In this document: one piece after another, positions 52,862 to 64,000 of the stretch
How positions within the stretch are numbered: position 1 is the first letter of the stretch
Layout of the letters: each line of letters begins with the position of its first letter
Assembly: GCA_977006965.1 (NCBI GenBank)
Contig: OZ345375.1
Location: forward strand, 1,116,001 to 1,180,000
Reading direction: 5' to 3'
Source: Phymatolithon calcareum
Taxonomy: Eukaryota > Rhodophyta > Florideophyceae > Hapalidiales
DNA length: 64,000 bases
Notes under the pieces: generated by a model
What the model saw: the letters and a program-made list of their open reading frames with translations, nothing else
What the model was told of the DNA's origin: nothing
Databases searched by the model: none
Program-made: the position numbers and the translations under genes

Positions 52862-55800
52862 AATGGACAACTCGCAAGGAACGCTGAAAGTCGAGAAACT
52901 CAATGAGACCAGTTTCCATGCTTGGAAACAGAAAATTTAGCTAGTACTATCATTCCGCGAACTTGATGAACACATTGAGGACGATCCACCAGCACGGGAC
53001 TAGGACGATTTCACTCTCTGGCGTCGAAGTGACAACAAGGCAAAGGCTATTATCGGACTTTCTCTCTCGGATGAACATCTCGAGCATGTGCAAGATGTGA
53101 ATACGGCCAAGGAAATGTGGCATTCGATTCTGAATATCTTTGAACGACATACACTACTGAACAAACTGGCCGCTCGCCGCAAGTTCTATACCGCCACAAT
53201 GCTCGAGGACGAGAAAATACTTTCTTATACGAACCGTATTCGCCAGCTCGCATCCACCCTCAAGTCAATGGGTGTTGATATCGACGACAAAGAAATGGCG
53301 ATGGCTGTGCTTAACTGACTTCCGGAACGGTACGATAGCTTAATCAGTGCACTCGATGCTCTTGACAACGAGGATGAGTCATTCTCGCTCGAGTCTGTGA
53401 AGAGCAGACTTTTGCAAGAGGAGCAGCGTATGTCGATGAGAGTCGAAGCATCAACCGTGAAAGCTGAGACTGCGGCACTGTTCACAGCCAGACGCGATGG
53501 AGAACGCATTCGTGATCACTGCGACCATTGTCATCGATCCGGACATAAGAGCGTTAGGTGTTGGACCAAATTCCCTCACCTTGCTCCGGAGGGGTACAAA
53601 CGTCGGAATGAAAAGCAAACAAAACCATCTGCATTTCTGACTGATGAGTCGGAACCTGTTCGTTTCATGTCTGATTCCGACTTTGTATGCTTGATGGCCA
53701 AGGTGCGCAATTCCGACATTTCCGAGAAGTCCAAGTCCTGGATCATTGACTCTGGAAGCACATCCCACATGACGTTTGACCGCTCACTCTTCTGCACGTA
53801 CACCGAACTGTCGTCTACTGTTGAAATGGGAACGAAAGCTAAGGCCAGAATCGCTGGAAAGGGTGATGCCATTATTACGATCAATGTGAATGGGAAGCCG
53901 TCGAAATGCAAACTCAGGGATGTTATGCACATACCGGACTTTGGATACTCTTTACTATCGGTATCCAAAATGGATGAGAATGGATATGGGATTACGTTCA
54001 AGAACAGTCGTTGCTATGTTAAGGCTCATGATGACACGTTTGCTAGAGGAACACTTCGCAAGAGTCTCTACTCACTCGATCTTGCAGATGGCAATAAAGT
54101 TACCGAAGTTTCTTGTCTTGCAAGCCTCCAGCTTTGGCATGAACGTCTCGCTCATGTCCATCCCTCTGGTATCTCTGATATGGTACGTCATGGGGTTGTC
54201 AAAGGTGTGAACCTAGCTCCCAATCCAATCTCAGAACATCCATGCAAGGGCTGTCTTGCCGGAAAAGGTCATCGCTCTCCTATCCCAAAGTCTAGTAGTA
54301 CTCGTTCTGAAGCTGTCCTCAACCTCGTACATTCAGACGTCTTAGGCCCTATCGACATTCCATCACTTGGAGGCTCTCGATACTTCATCACATCCATCGA
54401 TGATCACTCCAAATGGAGTACGGTATACACCATGCGACGGAAGTCGGAGAGCTTTGAGTGTTTTCGAAAGTTCCACAAGTATGCTGAAACCAATACTGGT
54501 AGAAAGCTTAAGCATTTGAACGTTCAGGACTTCTCGACTGCACCAAAGCTCAAGGCTATTAGGACCGATAACGGAGGCGAGTACCTTTCCAACGAGTTCA
54601 AGGCATATTTGGCACAACACGGTATACATCAGCAACTGACAGTAGCATATACTCCACAACAGAATGGGGTGGCTGAACGCATGAACCGCACACTTCTCAA
54701 CATGGTGCGCTCGATGCTTCATCACAGAGGCATCGAGAAGAAGTTCTGGGCTGAAGCACTTGCTACTGCTGTGTATGTTCGCAATCGAGTTACGTCACGA
54801 GGACTTCCTTCGAACACGACCCCCCATCACATATGGATGGGTGCCGCTCCAGACTTGGGACACATACGTGTATTTGGCATAAAGTGTTGGTACGTGATTC
54901 CGAGAAAGAAGGTTAAGAAACTCGACTCTCGAACTCGTGAGGCCATTATGATGGGATATGCGACTTCGTGCAAAGGATATAAGCTGTGGGATCTAAGCTC
55001 CAAGAAGGTTATTGTGTCAAGGAATGTGACGTTCGAAGAATCGGATTGCGGATTAGGTGAGGCTGAAACGGATGTATCCACTGACATTCCAGACGACGGA
55101 GTCGTCCAAGCATGTGAGGATACGGTTGAAGCTAAGGACACTTCGGAGGAAAACACCAAGAACCTCGACGTGATTAACGAAGAAGGGCAGCAGGCGGACG
55201 ATGCAGAACAACGAACAACACCACCGGCATCTGAAGTAACTACACCGATGATCGCCAAACCCATTCTGCACAGGTCAGCTCGGGTCTCAAAACCACCCAC
55301 TGACTTCTGGAGAGCTCCCCCGCACACTGCAATGCTTGCCTTCGAATCAGTCAATCTCGCATCGGAATCCAGTTTTTCTTCTCATCAAATACCTCAGACC
55401 TTTAAGGAAGCGACTTGAAATCATAATGTCGACTTCTGGTCAAAGGCCATTGAGAAAGAACATTCGTCACTCGTCCATAACAATACCTGGAAACTGGTTC
55501 CCCGCAACTCCGACATGAACGTGCTACCGTGCAAGTATGTCTTCAAGGTCAAGGATACAGGCCCAAAAGTCCGAATTGTGGCAAAAGGGTTCCGACAGGT
55601 GCATGGGGTGGGCTACGGTGAAACGTATGCCCCAGTCGTGAAATTCACCTTGATTCGTATCCTACTTGCAACAGTTGCTGTCCATGATCTGGAACTCCAC
55701 CAAATGGATGTTGTGACAGCGTTCCTGCATGGTGACCTTGACGAAGACATCTACATGGAAGTTCCCGCCGGATTTCGAGATCCCAAGCGTCCCAACCTTG

Positions 55801-56940
55801 TTTGCAAGCTCTTGAAGGCACTATACGGCCTGAAGCAAGCTCCGCGGCAATGGCATGCCAAGATCGACAAGTTCCTCATTGACGAGCTCGGCTTCTCAAG
55901 CAGTCCCAACGATCCTTGTCTGTACGTCCGGCACAAGTCAAACAGCATCATGATCATCGCCCTGTATGTGGATGACTTACTGATTGCTGGAAACGACACC
56001 TCTGCCATTTCGTGGATCAAGGGGGAGCTGAACAAGCGGTTCGAGATGAAGGACCTTGATGAAGCAAGTGTATGCCTTGGGCTTGAGATTCGTCGGGACC
56101 GTACTCTGCGGACCCTTCATCTTTCGCAATCGGTCTACGCTCAGTCGGTCTTGGAAAGCTTCGGCATGGAGAACTCGAAACTTGCACCTACCCCAATGGA
56201 GTCAAGCAGCAAGAACACCGCAATCGAGGAAGTGGATATCACCTAGTCCCTTGGAGACGAAGTTCCGTATCGTCCAGCTATCGGAAGCCTGATGTACTTG
56301 ATGGTCGGCACTCGCCCAGACATCTCGGACTCGGTCGGCAAGCTTTCTTCGTTTTGCGAGAAACCCTTAATGCGTCACTGGATGGGTGTTAAGCGCGTTC
56401 TTCGGTACCTTGCAGGTACTCGAGACTATGGGATTCTGTTCGGTGCAAGTGGGAGCTTGGTGCCAATCGGGTACACAGACGCGGATTGGGCAGGTTGTTG
56501 TGAGACAAGGCGATCAACAAGTGGCTATGTGTTCCTTCTTGCAGGGGGAGCCATAAGCTGTCGATCGAAGAAACAAAGTATCGTCGCCACGTCAACATGT
56601 GAAGCGGAGTACATCGCTTCCTGTGCCGCCGCCAAGGAAGCTGTTTGGCTGTCAAGACTTATCGCAGATATTCAAGGTCTCCAGAAGCCCACTCTCATGA
56701 CTTTGTATACCGACAGTCAGAGTGCAATCGCAACCGGGAGGAACGCTGCCAATCACTCAACGCAACAAGCATATTGACATCCAATATCACTACGTTCGTG
56801 ATGTTGTTGCAACAGGAAAGATCTCCATTAAGTACTGCAATACTGAGTCCATGGTTGCTGATGCACTAACCAAGCCACTCGATCGAATCAAGACAGCCAA
56901 GTTCGCTCAAGAGATGGGAGTATGCAAGCAAATGGCGTAG
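52862..56940 (+). pseudogene. Copy B gag-pol, several stops and a frameshift
   Basis: Order: gag with CCHC knuckle (CDHCHRSGHKSVRC), protease (DSGSTSHM, intact), integrase (H-H-C-C region, then HSDVLG, IRTDNGGEY, NGVAERMNRTL), RT (QMDVVTAFLHGDL, ALYVDDLLIAG), RNase H (TDADWAG, CEAEYIA, DSQSAI). Lesions: TAG at 52938, TAG at 53001 and TGA at 53316 in gag; TGA at 55416 (Ser in copy A) between integrase and RT; TAG at 56244, shared with copy A; and a one-base insertion near 56750 in RNase H. The stretch 53397-55418 remains open as one 673-codon frame. Copy A and B proteins are nearly identical outside the lesions. Confidence 0.95.
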
Positions 56941-56961
56941 TGTCCCTCGATCAAGGGGGAG

Positions 56962-57404
56962 TGTTGGAAGTGCGATTGCTTGGAGCTCTAGTCGCAAAAG
57001 CACTTCAATATCAAGGTATGATCTCGGTACACGTGTACATGTGTCAAGTCGAAAGTCAAAGTACCTCAGAACTTTGAATCAAGAAGATTGGCAGTGACAC
57101 GTGTCAACGTAAGATAAGAGTATGATAATCATACCCCCTCACTCAGTAGATAATCTTTGATTTCTTCATGGTACACCTGTCATATGATATTATGACAAAT
57201 TTGTTTAGGGTTAGAGTGTCTCCGTCGTCGATTAAGGTTTTTGATCAAGTTGATTGAGTTTTCAGTTCTATATTTGCTCGACCTGGGATCCGCCAAGGGA
57301 ATAAACCAAGGAACTCATTCTCACCTATCTCAGCTTCTACTCAACCATTTCACACCAACCAAACTTTTTCTTTCTCCTCATCACTTGCCTAACCTTCTCC
57401 AACA
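56962..57404 (+). repeat. 3' LTR of copy B
   Basis: 443 bp, the same length as the 5' LTR. Confidence 0.96.
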
Positions 57405-57409
57405 GCGTT

Positions 57410-57945
57410 GGCCAATCGGCTCGATCGAGTCAAAACGTCAAAGATCGCGAAAGAAATGGAACTGTGTGGCTTTGAGGATTAAAATCCCTCGATAAAGGGG
57501 GAGTGTTGGAAGTGTGTCACTTGGAGCTCTAGTCGCAAAACACTTCATTTTAAAGATATGATCTCGGCCCACGTGTACACGTGCTAACTCGAAAATCAAA
57601 GTGTCTCAAAACTATTAATCAAGAATATTGGCAGTGACACAGCTTAAAGTGTAATTTTAGTATGAAAATCATTCTCCCCTAGCTTAGTACACAATTTTTG
57701 AATTTTTCATGTTATTCGTGTTATACAATATTATGACAATTTCTATGGTTATTATTTCTCCGGCGTCAATTAAGGTTTTGATCAAATCTGGTCGAATTCT
57801 CAAGTATATATATCCTAGACCTGAGATCTGCCAAGTGAATAATCCAAGGAAATTATTCACAAACAACTCAACTTTTCTTCAACCAATGCTCTCCAATCCA
57901 ACTTTTCCTTTCTCCTAATTACCAAACTAAACTTCGACTTCAACA
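57410..57945 (+). mobile_element. Right part of the older Copia element: RNase H end and 3' LTR
   Basis: After the GCGTT duplication the frame continues LDRVKTSKIAKEMELCGFED to a stop (copies A and B have LDRIKTAKFAQEMGVCKQM). A purine tract AAAGGGGGAG follows, then a diverged 442-bp LTR at 57504-57945 (TGTTGGAAGTG...CTTCAACA). This is the target into which copy B inserted. Confidence 0.88.
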
Positions 57946-58221
57946 AACTGCATTTATAAAACGTCAAAGACGTCTGCCGACTCCTGCGTAAATCGTCCTC
58001 CTTAAGAGATTTCAGGGACTAGATCATACAATATTCAGAGTCGCTTTTGTGTTCTCGAGTGAATAACACAGGAATATAAACCTCTTGAACGGTAACCGGT
58101 GATGACGGAGGATGAGAGAAGACGACGGAAGATGGTAGAAGACGTTGAATAATTAGAGACCTGAGGAGGAGGATGACGCCCTGGACAGAGTAGTAATGCT
58201 TACGGTTAGTTACGCGGAGAC

Positions 58222-58620
58222 TGGACCCATAACTTGTCTCACGAAATGGTTAGTTGGTTCGTTCCTGGTTTTATTTCGATTGTCAGCATCTAAGATGGAA
58301 GATATATTCCAGCCTAGCTCCAGTGAAAGAAATAGTTACTGACAAGTAATGCACTGGATGCATGCTGACACCATTTCTGTCTGACGTCATCAGTGCTGAC
58401 TGGTAATTCACTGCGTGCACTGCTGTACTGCTACTGATGCTTGTGTACTTTCTCTATCTTAACTGTTTCATTTAACCACCGACAAGAACATGACTACTTG
58501 TAAACATAGCATAATACTACTACAACAGTCGTTCCCATGCACAGGTATACACCTGTTATGAGATCGACATATATGACAAATTATCTTGGGACTAGAGCAC
58601 AAAGCTAGACACTTTCAACA
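58222..58620 (-). mobile_element. 5' LTR and primer site of another minus-strand Copia
   Basis: CTGGACCCATAACTTG at 58222-58237 resembles the copy A primer site on the minus strand. The following sequence ends GACACTTTCAACA at 58620, an LTR start in minus orientation. Interior similarity to the other LTRs is low, so this may be a separate subfamily. Positions 57946-58221 would be its leader. Confidence 0.45.
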
Positions 58621-58915
58621 GAATAACAGCAAGACAAAAACCTTCAGATGTAGAAATAGTATTTGCAAGGTCAAGAGCATTCAAGATCTTAAGAAGAGCG
58701 CCGGTTGTGACAGTCTTATCATGAACTTTGACATAACATCGAGGATACCACGATAGGAAGTATGTCAGCTTCGTGCTCTAGTCTCGGCATACTTCTTTGT
58801 CAACGTTTGATCTCGACACACATGTACATGCGTTTGAATATACGTCTCGATTAGCGATGACACGTGTAAAAATGTGATGAAAGCAATACAAAAATATTCC
58901 CCTCACTCAGTTGGG
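58621..58915. mobile_element. Copia integrase fragment (minus) and LTR fragment (plus)
   Basis: The minus strand 58750-58625 encodes RCYVKVHDKTVTTGALLK and ALDLANT, matching the pre-integrase region of copies A and B. From about 58765 the plus strand resembles an LTR start (GTGCTCTAGTC, TTTGATCTCGACACAC) that fades by 58915. Confidence 0.65.
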
Positions 58916-59645
58916 CAAGGATCAATATCAAGAGCTGCTCGCGTTAATTTGGAAGTTTTCCTCTTTTTCAAAACTCTAAGGGTAACTCGTCTTGAAGAAC
59001 AGATAAGTCATACTTGTTTTTTAATTTAGCAAATCGTTTTGACAGAATGCGAACCTCAGATTTCGATAGGCTGTAACGCTGATTTTGAAAACTAGACCAG
59101 AAGCGGAGATATTGTGAAAAATAAGTCGAGGGGGAATTGGACCACTGTAAGAAAATACATTTTTGTCGGTCCTTGATCACACGTCAAAACACACCCACTG
59201 GCGACCCATTATTGACACGATAATGAAGGAGTCGCTATACGAGTCTAAAGCGGCGACCGTGATTTCCACACCTTCCCTCGATAGTTCGACAAAACGCCTG
59301 AATTTATCAATCGCAATCTACTTGTTGTCGTGCGTATGCGCGCCGTGTTTGTGAATGGCCAGCTACATGGTCTCTAACTGGATGACAGCGCTTCCATCGA
59401 ATTGCGGACTAACGCTGCCGCACAAATTATAGATTTAATTTTTGTATCTCACAGGAGTGCGTCTCTTTTTTCTTCACAAGTATTTACAGTGCAACAATCT
59501 TGCCGCGCCATTTCACGTCCTTTCCATTATAATTATGTCTTGCATAGTTTTAACGAGCACACATTTTTTGCCCTCTCCTCAATATATCTCGTAACACGAT
59601 AGACAAGCATGATTCCATTATCATGTCTAGTATCACTCATGTTTA
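58916..59645. other. Gene-free stretch
   Basis: No recognisable gene. A 16-bp tandem duplication (CATGTYTAGTATCACT) lies at 59620-59655. Confidence 0.4.
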
Positions 59646-61478
59646 GTATCACTCTTGATGCGTACGTGACGCACCACTGTGATGGACGGAAAGGCAAAAA
59701 CTCTGCAAACATCGAAATTGTGCTCGCATTCTTACGCCGTTGTTGTTGTTGGAGGTTAGGGATAAGATGAGGTGAATGAAAATCTTTGGTTGGAAAGAAT
59801 TGGTTGAGGAGAAGCTGGGTTGTGAGTGAATGAGTTCCTTGGTTTATTGTCTTGGCGGACCTCAGGTCAAGACTATATAGACCTGAGAACTCAACAAGAA
59901 TTGATCAAAACCCTAATTGACGACGGAGACACACTAACCCTAAACAAATTTGTCATAATATCATATGAAACGTGTAACATGAAAAAATCGAGAATAATGT
60001 ACTGAGTGAGGGGAGTATGATTGTCATACTCTTATCATACTTGGACACGTGTCACCGCCAATCTTCATGAATCCAAGTTCCGAGACACTTTGTCTTTTGA
60101 CTTGACATGTGTACACGTGTACCGAGATCAAACCTTGATATTGAAGAGTTCCAAGCTTCACACTTTCAACAGTTATCGTGAGCTACATGGACTTCCTTGT
60201 CCACGCGGCCGCGACTATGCAGACGAAGAATCTACCCGTCACTTCCCTAGTGGCACGCTAAAAAAAGATATCTTTCAAAAGTATCTCTTGGAATGCGAAG
60301 AGCTGCGAAAAGCTGCGTTCGAAATTTCGCCTACACTCACTGGGCGTCAGATTTCAGAGAAAGCGTTTTTCTAGGTCTGGAACCAAAAGTATGCATGACT
60401 TAAAATAGCGAGTGGGTGAACAGACTACTGTGATACGTCCATAAGTCGCACCAATTACATCCGGACACTAGGTGGTGACGAAAAAGATACTGCAATTCGC
60501 GATCTCGAACAACGCAAAGACGAGGCTAACAAGGAGTTCCAGTTCTACAAGAAGATACAGGTGTGCGCTCAAACGCAGCCTGAAGGTGATGTGCTTCACA
60601 TTGTTACGGATATTGCTGAAAAAGTATTGCTTCCTTCCCTTGAAAGGCAACCTGGAAACCTCCACTTCATAACTCCGCTGAAGTTTGACATATTTGGCAT
60701 ATCTAACAGCATCAATCAAACAAATTTTCTGTACTCGCTTCCGGAGGGACATTTCCGTGTAAAAAGAGTGAACATGAGGTGATATCCATGCTGCTACATA
60801 CACTTGAATTCCACCGTGCTTCTTGTCATGGAGCACAGCCGCGGAAACTAGTGCTCCATGCAGATAATTGTTCCGGCCAGAATAAGAACCGATGGGTGAT
60901 ATGGATGTGTTGCTTTCTCGCGAGCTCTGGATACTTTGATGAAGTGGATCTCTTCTTTTTGGTAGCAGGCCACACGAAAAACGTTTGTGGCAGTGCATTC
61001 GGAATACTGAAACGGATGTTTCTGGCAAGAGACGTGCAAACTCATGAGGATATGATGAACGTTGTGCGTTTGAGCGCTGCAAGCTCAAGATGTGTACCTT
61101 CGTGTACCACCAACTGGATTAAGTGGAAAGATATTTTATCGGAACGCTTTTATGTGCTTTCGCCATTCAAACAATCTCACTACTACATTTTCCACTTCAG
61201 CGGCAAAGATCTTGGTACTGTCCTAGGAAAGGAATTTAATTTTAAAAGACAAGCTCGAAGTTCAGACTGAAACGAGATATTAGCGACCAAGATGCTAATA
61301 TAAGAGTTCTATATGGTTCTCGTGACAATCGGTTCAAGAGCACGAGGTTAACTTTCGATCACGTCTTTTCCGCGAAAAATGAAACCAGGAAAGCTGACCT
61401 ACAAAAGTATGTATTCGATAGGTACTATAATGACGACTCCTCCTTTGAAAGTAAGCTCTTTTCAAGCGGCATTTGAGT
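59646..61478 (+). pseudogene. DUF7869-type transposase-like gene, broken
   Basis: Reading begins SITLDAYVTHHCDGRKGKN...EIVLAFLRRY up to 59746. It is interrupted by a solo LTR and resumes at 60177 with RELHGLPCPRGRDYADEE...HFPSGTLKKDIFQKY. In-frame stops follow from 60372. The core has LVLHADNCSGQNKNRWVIW and FFLVAGHTKNVCGSAFGILK, the DUF7869 signature (DNC.GQNKN ... FL..GHTK), known from many multi-copy, transposon-like genes. Frameshifts lie in an A5 run near 60763 and near 61262, where frame KRDISDQDAN continues to a stop at 61478. Dead copy. The family is recognised from memory, and its exact element class is uncertain. Confidence 0.75.
59747..60171 (-). mobile_element. Solo LTR inserted in the DUF7869-type gene
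   Basis: 425 bp, TGTTGGAGGTTAGGG...CACTTTCAACA, minus orientation. Flanks are GTTGT (59742-59746) and GTTAT (60172-60176), a 5-bp duplication with one change. Removing the LTR rejoins the frame (FLRRYRELHGLP). Confidence 0.9.
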
Positions 61479-61964
61479 AAACGTATAGGCAGTTACTTGA
61501 TAAGCACACATCTTGCTCTCAATTTCACCTGCGCCAAGGCGGCACTGCGGCTTCGGTGCGGCAGGGCAGGACCGTAGATCAAAAAAGCGTCAATGAACTT
61601 GTCAACCTGGGTGGGAAGAGGTCAGGGTGATGATCGCAAAGGAGACTCTGTATCGGCTCAAGGTCCAAAAATTGTACAGCAGCAGCCTGATGCTGATAAT
61701 GTTTTCGATCTTTACGGTACGAAAATCATTATCATATCGCTTCAAGGGCCGTTGTAAACTTTTTTGAAAATTTAAATCTGTAATATCTCCAAGAGGGGCG
61801 TTCTTAGTTAAAATCAAATCTAATAAATTGAAACTATGGCCCCGAAAGAAGAAGAATTGAAATTCCGAAAACTTTACGGAATTTTACGATAATCACTATA
61901 ACTTTCAAATCACTAATATGACATAAGCTGTTCTTGATATTGAACCTTGCCCAGTTGAAAACTC
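61479..61964. other. Gene-free stretch
   Basis: AT-rich, no recognisable gene or repeat. Confidence 0.4.
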
Positions 61965-62222
61965 TTGGACATCTGTTCGCTACAAGTTTCATTTGATATT
62001 ATGACAAATTTGTTTCTGATTAGTGTGTCTTTGTTGCCACCTATGGCCCTTACAATGTCTTGTCGTATTCTTAGGGCTTTATATCCCCAACTTGGGGTCC
62101 GCGAAGTCCATAAACGAAGGAAAAATTCTCTGCCAACTCAACTTATCGTCAACCATTGCACCTCAACCTAAAATTTTCTTCCACCTTATCACTTCCGTAA
62201 GCTCGAAAGACAGGTTATGGGC
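61965..62222 (+). mobile_element. Truncated Copia 5' LTR with primer site
   Basis: The 3' half of an LTR (GATATTATGACAAATTTGTTT ... CACTTCCGTAAG) ends at 62212. It is followed by GGTTATGGGC (62213-62222), the start of the half-tRNA primer site. The next 100 bp resemble the copy B leader. Confidence 0.75.
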
Positions 62223-62463
62223 GAAGTCAACGCGTCATCATCATCTCCGGGGTTCTTTTTCTCGCCCGATATTTCTCTGTCAACATCACCTTGGTCGTTC
62301 TGCTCGCTCGCTCCTCCTTCCCAATTTTCTATGATTTTTTGATAGGCCTGCTTCAGACGACCTTGTTAACATTTTCGTGTTTCACCTCTCACGCTCTAGG
62401 AACTCAACCCTCTAGGGGGTTTAATATGGTTGTGATCTGTTCTGACGTTGTCAATCTTGAACG

Positions 62464-62636
62464 CCATTCGATAGCTCCATATTGATGTCTTTGTCAAAGT
62501 CCCTTTGCAAGAGCGCTGTCACAACATCCCTCTGCTGAAGCTCCAAATCATGAATGGCAACTGTGGTTCTTAGGATACTGATACAGGTGAATTTAAGACT
62601 GGAGAAGACGTTTCTTCGTAGTCCACCGCATGCACC
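62464..62636 (-). mobile_element. Copia RT fragment
   Basis: Encodes QVHAVDYEETSSPVLKFT and VAIHDLELQQRDVVTAL, clearly the RT start of the copy A/B family with substitutions. It breaks at an LTR at 62637. Confidence 0.85.
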
Positions 62637-63079
62637 TGTTGGAGGAGGTGAAGGAGAGCATGAGGAGAAAGAAAAATATTGGATAGATGTAATTGGATGT
62701 GGAGAAGTGGAGTTCGGTGAGAATGAGTTCCTTGGTTTATTTACTTCGCGGACCTCAGGTCTGGGATATATAGCACTGAGAATCCGACCAGACATGTTTA
62801 AAACCCTTCTTGACGACATAGGGACACAAACCGTATACAAATTTTCCATAATATCATATTGCACTTTTAACCGACCAATAATGAAGAATTTTCTACTAAG
62901 TCAAGGGAATATGTTTGTCATACTATGATCTAAGTTGACACGTGTAATCGCCAATCTTCCTGTCTCTGAGTTCTGAGGCGTCTCTTCAAACACGTAAACA
63001 CGTGTACACGTGTGCCGAGATCAAACATTCAGGAGGAAATGCACCACGGCAAAATCTGCTTGCTATCACACTTTCATCA
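62637..63079 (-). mobile_element. 3' LTR of a truncated minus-strand Copia
   Basis: 443 bp, TGTTGGAGGAGG...CACTTTCATCA on the plus strand, diverged. Followed by the purine tract complement CTCTCCCTTGATCAAGG. Confidence 0.8.
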
Positions 63080-63400
63080 CTCTCCCTTGATCAAGGAGCT
63101 TTACGTTCTCTGCTCACGTACTCCCACCGATACAGTAGACTCGGCAGTCTGGACACAATCCAACTGTTTGATCAGTGCATCGGCAAACATCGACTCTGCC
63201 TTGCAATACTTTATGTCAAGCTTCCCGGTTGCAACGACATCTCGTACAATGTGATATTGTATGTCAATGTCCTTGTTGCGTTGTGTGATAGCAGTGTTTC
63301 TCCCGGTTGCTATCGCACTCTGACTATCGCTGTACAGAGTCATGGTAATGGGCTTATAGAGACTATGGACATCGGCAATGACTCTTGATAACGAAACAAA
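63080..63400 (-). mobile_element. RNase H end of the truncated Copia
   Basis: The minus strand encodes LYSDSQSAIATGRNTAITQRNKD and ESMFADALIKQLD, the RNase H end of the copy A/B family, attached to the LTR at 62637-63079. The rest of the element is missing beyond about 63400. Confidence 0.88.
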
Positions 63401-63756
63401 ACACAATGTCCTCCAATATGCGTTTAATATTATTGTTTGCATATGAAATAATATTATTCATTTAATCTGCAATCCTTATAAAAATTGTTCCATCTTCTCC
63501 TGTAGAGTACAGCAACGAAAATTTGCAAAAATATACCTCGGCGTTTTCAGTTACAAAACTGTATTTGTAAAATACGTATGTTTAACGAATTACAGTCTGC
63601 TCTCAAAAGAATTTTTTTTGACATCACGTTTTAGGCCCTTTTTTGTCATTTTGGGTAGAAGACATAAATTTATATATTCTTCTCGTCTCTCACTAAAGTC
63701 TTACTTTATGGCACTGTTGCACGAAAAGGAGCAATCGGTCTCTGGCGCAGAGGGCG
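63401..63756. other. Intergenic stretch
   Basis: AT-rich, nothing recognised. Confidence 0.4.
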
Positions 63757-63999
63757 TCAGACAAATGTCATACGTTGCAATTTCGAGTGGTTATTACAAT
63801 AGGGAGTTTTCGATTCAGCTGCCTCCTCTGACGGGACGGTCGCGAAGGTGGCAACTCTGTCGGCAATCACCCCAAATTTCGGATTGAGAAGTTCATTGCA
63901 CACTGTGCGCGTCACTGCAATGGGCGTGGGCGGTCGGCACCGTTCGTCGAGCGGGTTTGCGCTTACGGGCGCACGAACACGGTTGCTGATAAGGGTCTT
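63757..63999 (-). CDS. Possible gene 3' end running off the window
   Basis: The minus frame is open from the right edge to a TGA at 63759-63757, about 80 codons, in GC-richer sequence. The composition is protein-like (VRAPVSANPLDERC, AVTRTVCNELLNPKFGV) but no family is recognised. It may be the C-terminal exon of a gene starting beyond the window. Confidence 0.3.
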   Translation of the reverse strand, partial: KTLISNRVRAPVSANPLDERCRPPTPIAVTRTVCNELLNPKFGVIADRVATFATVPSEEAAESKTPYCNNHSKLQRMTFV

Positions 64000-64000
64000 G

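Larger units (their letters stand above)
51911..57404 (+). mobile_element. Full-length Ty1/copia element, copy B (dead)
   Basis: Two 443-bp LTRs with about 10 differences (roughly 2 percent, by eye). The flanking target duplication GCGTT (51906-51910 and 57405-57409) is perfect. Primer site, gag-pol, and polypurine tract (AAGGGGGAG before 56962) are all present. It is younger than copy A by LTR divergence. It inserted into the RNase H of an older relative. Confidence 0.96.

Noticed and set aside
53225-56655. Antisense ORFs over Copia copy B (and the mirrored ones over copy A)
   Set aside because: Shadows of gag-pol on the opposite strand; the sense frames carry all retroelement motifs.

Overview
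The window is nuclear DNA of a eukaryote, most likely a red alga, possibly a florideophyte (moderate confidence). Reasons: eukaryote-only genes (TIM13, TRAP-gamma, PRA1, HYPK, PI31, DRS1/DDX27, GID4-like); genes that are intronless or carry one short GT-AG intron (99, 84 and probably 101 nt); compact gene islands separated by Copia retrotransposon nests; a secreted Hint-domain protein; and a tandem CBM48 glucan-binding protein. No bacterial operons, CRISPR arrays, rRNA genes or canonical tRNA genes were seen.

Layout. (1) 1-8.5 kb is gene-poor and looks mobile: an unknown ORF, a 100-bp minisatellite, a tyrosine recombinase broken by one stop, an unknown two-frame gene, and a possible structured RNA near 8.6 kb. 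(2) 8.9-26.3 kb is a housekeeping island: tandem CBM48 protein, PI31 proteasome regulator head-to-head with a PH-domain pseudokinase, TIM13, a hAT-like MITE, a secreted Hint protein, PRA1 head-to-head with a DRS1/DDX27 helicase, and a one-TM unknown protein. (3) 26.9-34.6 kb holds four paralogous GID4/Vid24-like genes in tandem on the minus strand. GID4 is the substrate receptor of the GID/CTLH ubiquitin ligase. Two copies keep the degron-pocket acidic residue and two have lost it. (4) 35.9-38.2 kb packs TRAP-gamma (SSR3), a Sep15/SelM-like ER thiol protein and HYPK. (5) 39.7-63.4 kb is a graveyard of Ty1/copia elements: an old divergent element, two related near-full-length copies in opposite orientation, solo LTRs, truncated pieces and a broken DUF7869-type gene. 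A small secreted protein gene and two related unknown ORFs lie between them.

How the parts relate. Many of the housekeeping genes act in protein handling (proteasome, ubiquitin ligase receptors, translocon, ER redox, NatA/ribosome, mitochondrial import). Eukaryotic neighbourhood does not prove joint function. The retroelement history can be read from the sequence: three insertions are supported by 5-bp target duplications plus interrupted reading frames that rejoin. Both large Copia copies have a primer site matching the anticodon arm of initiator tRNA-Met, the half-tRNA priming described for Drosophila copia and yeast Ty5.

The most unusual signals are the GID4-like array, the pseudokinase, several long near-perfect palindromes with one-base loops (up to 47-bp arms), the stop codon shared by both Copia copies, and the possible cloverleaf RNA. 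All coordinates and counts were made by eye.
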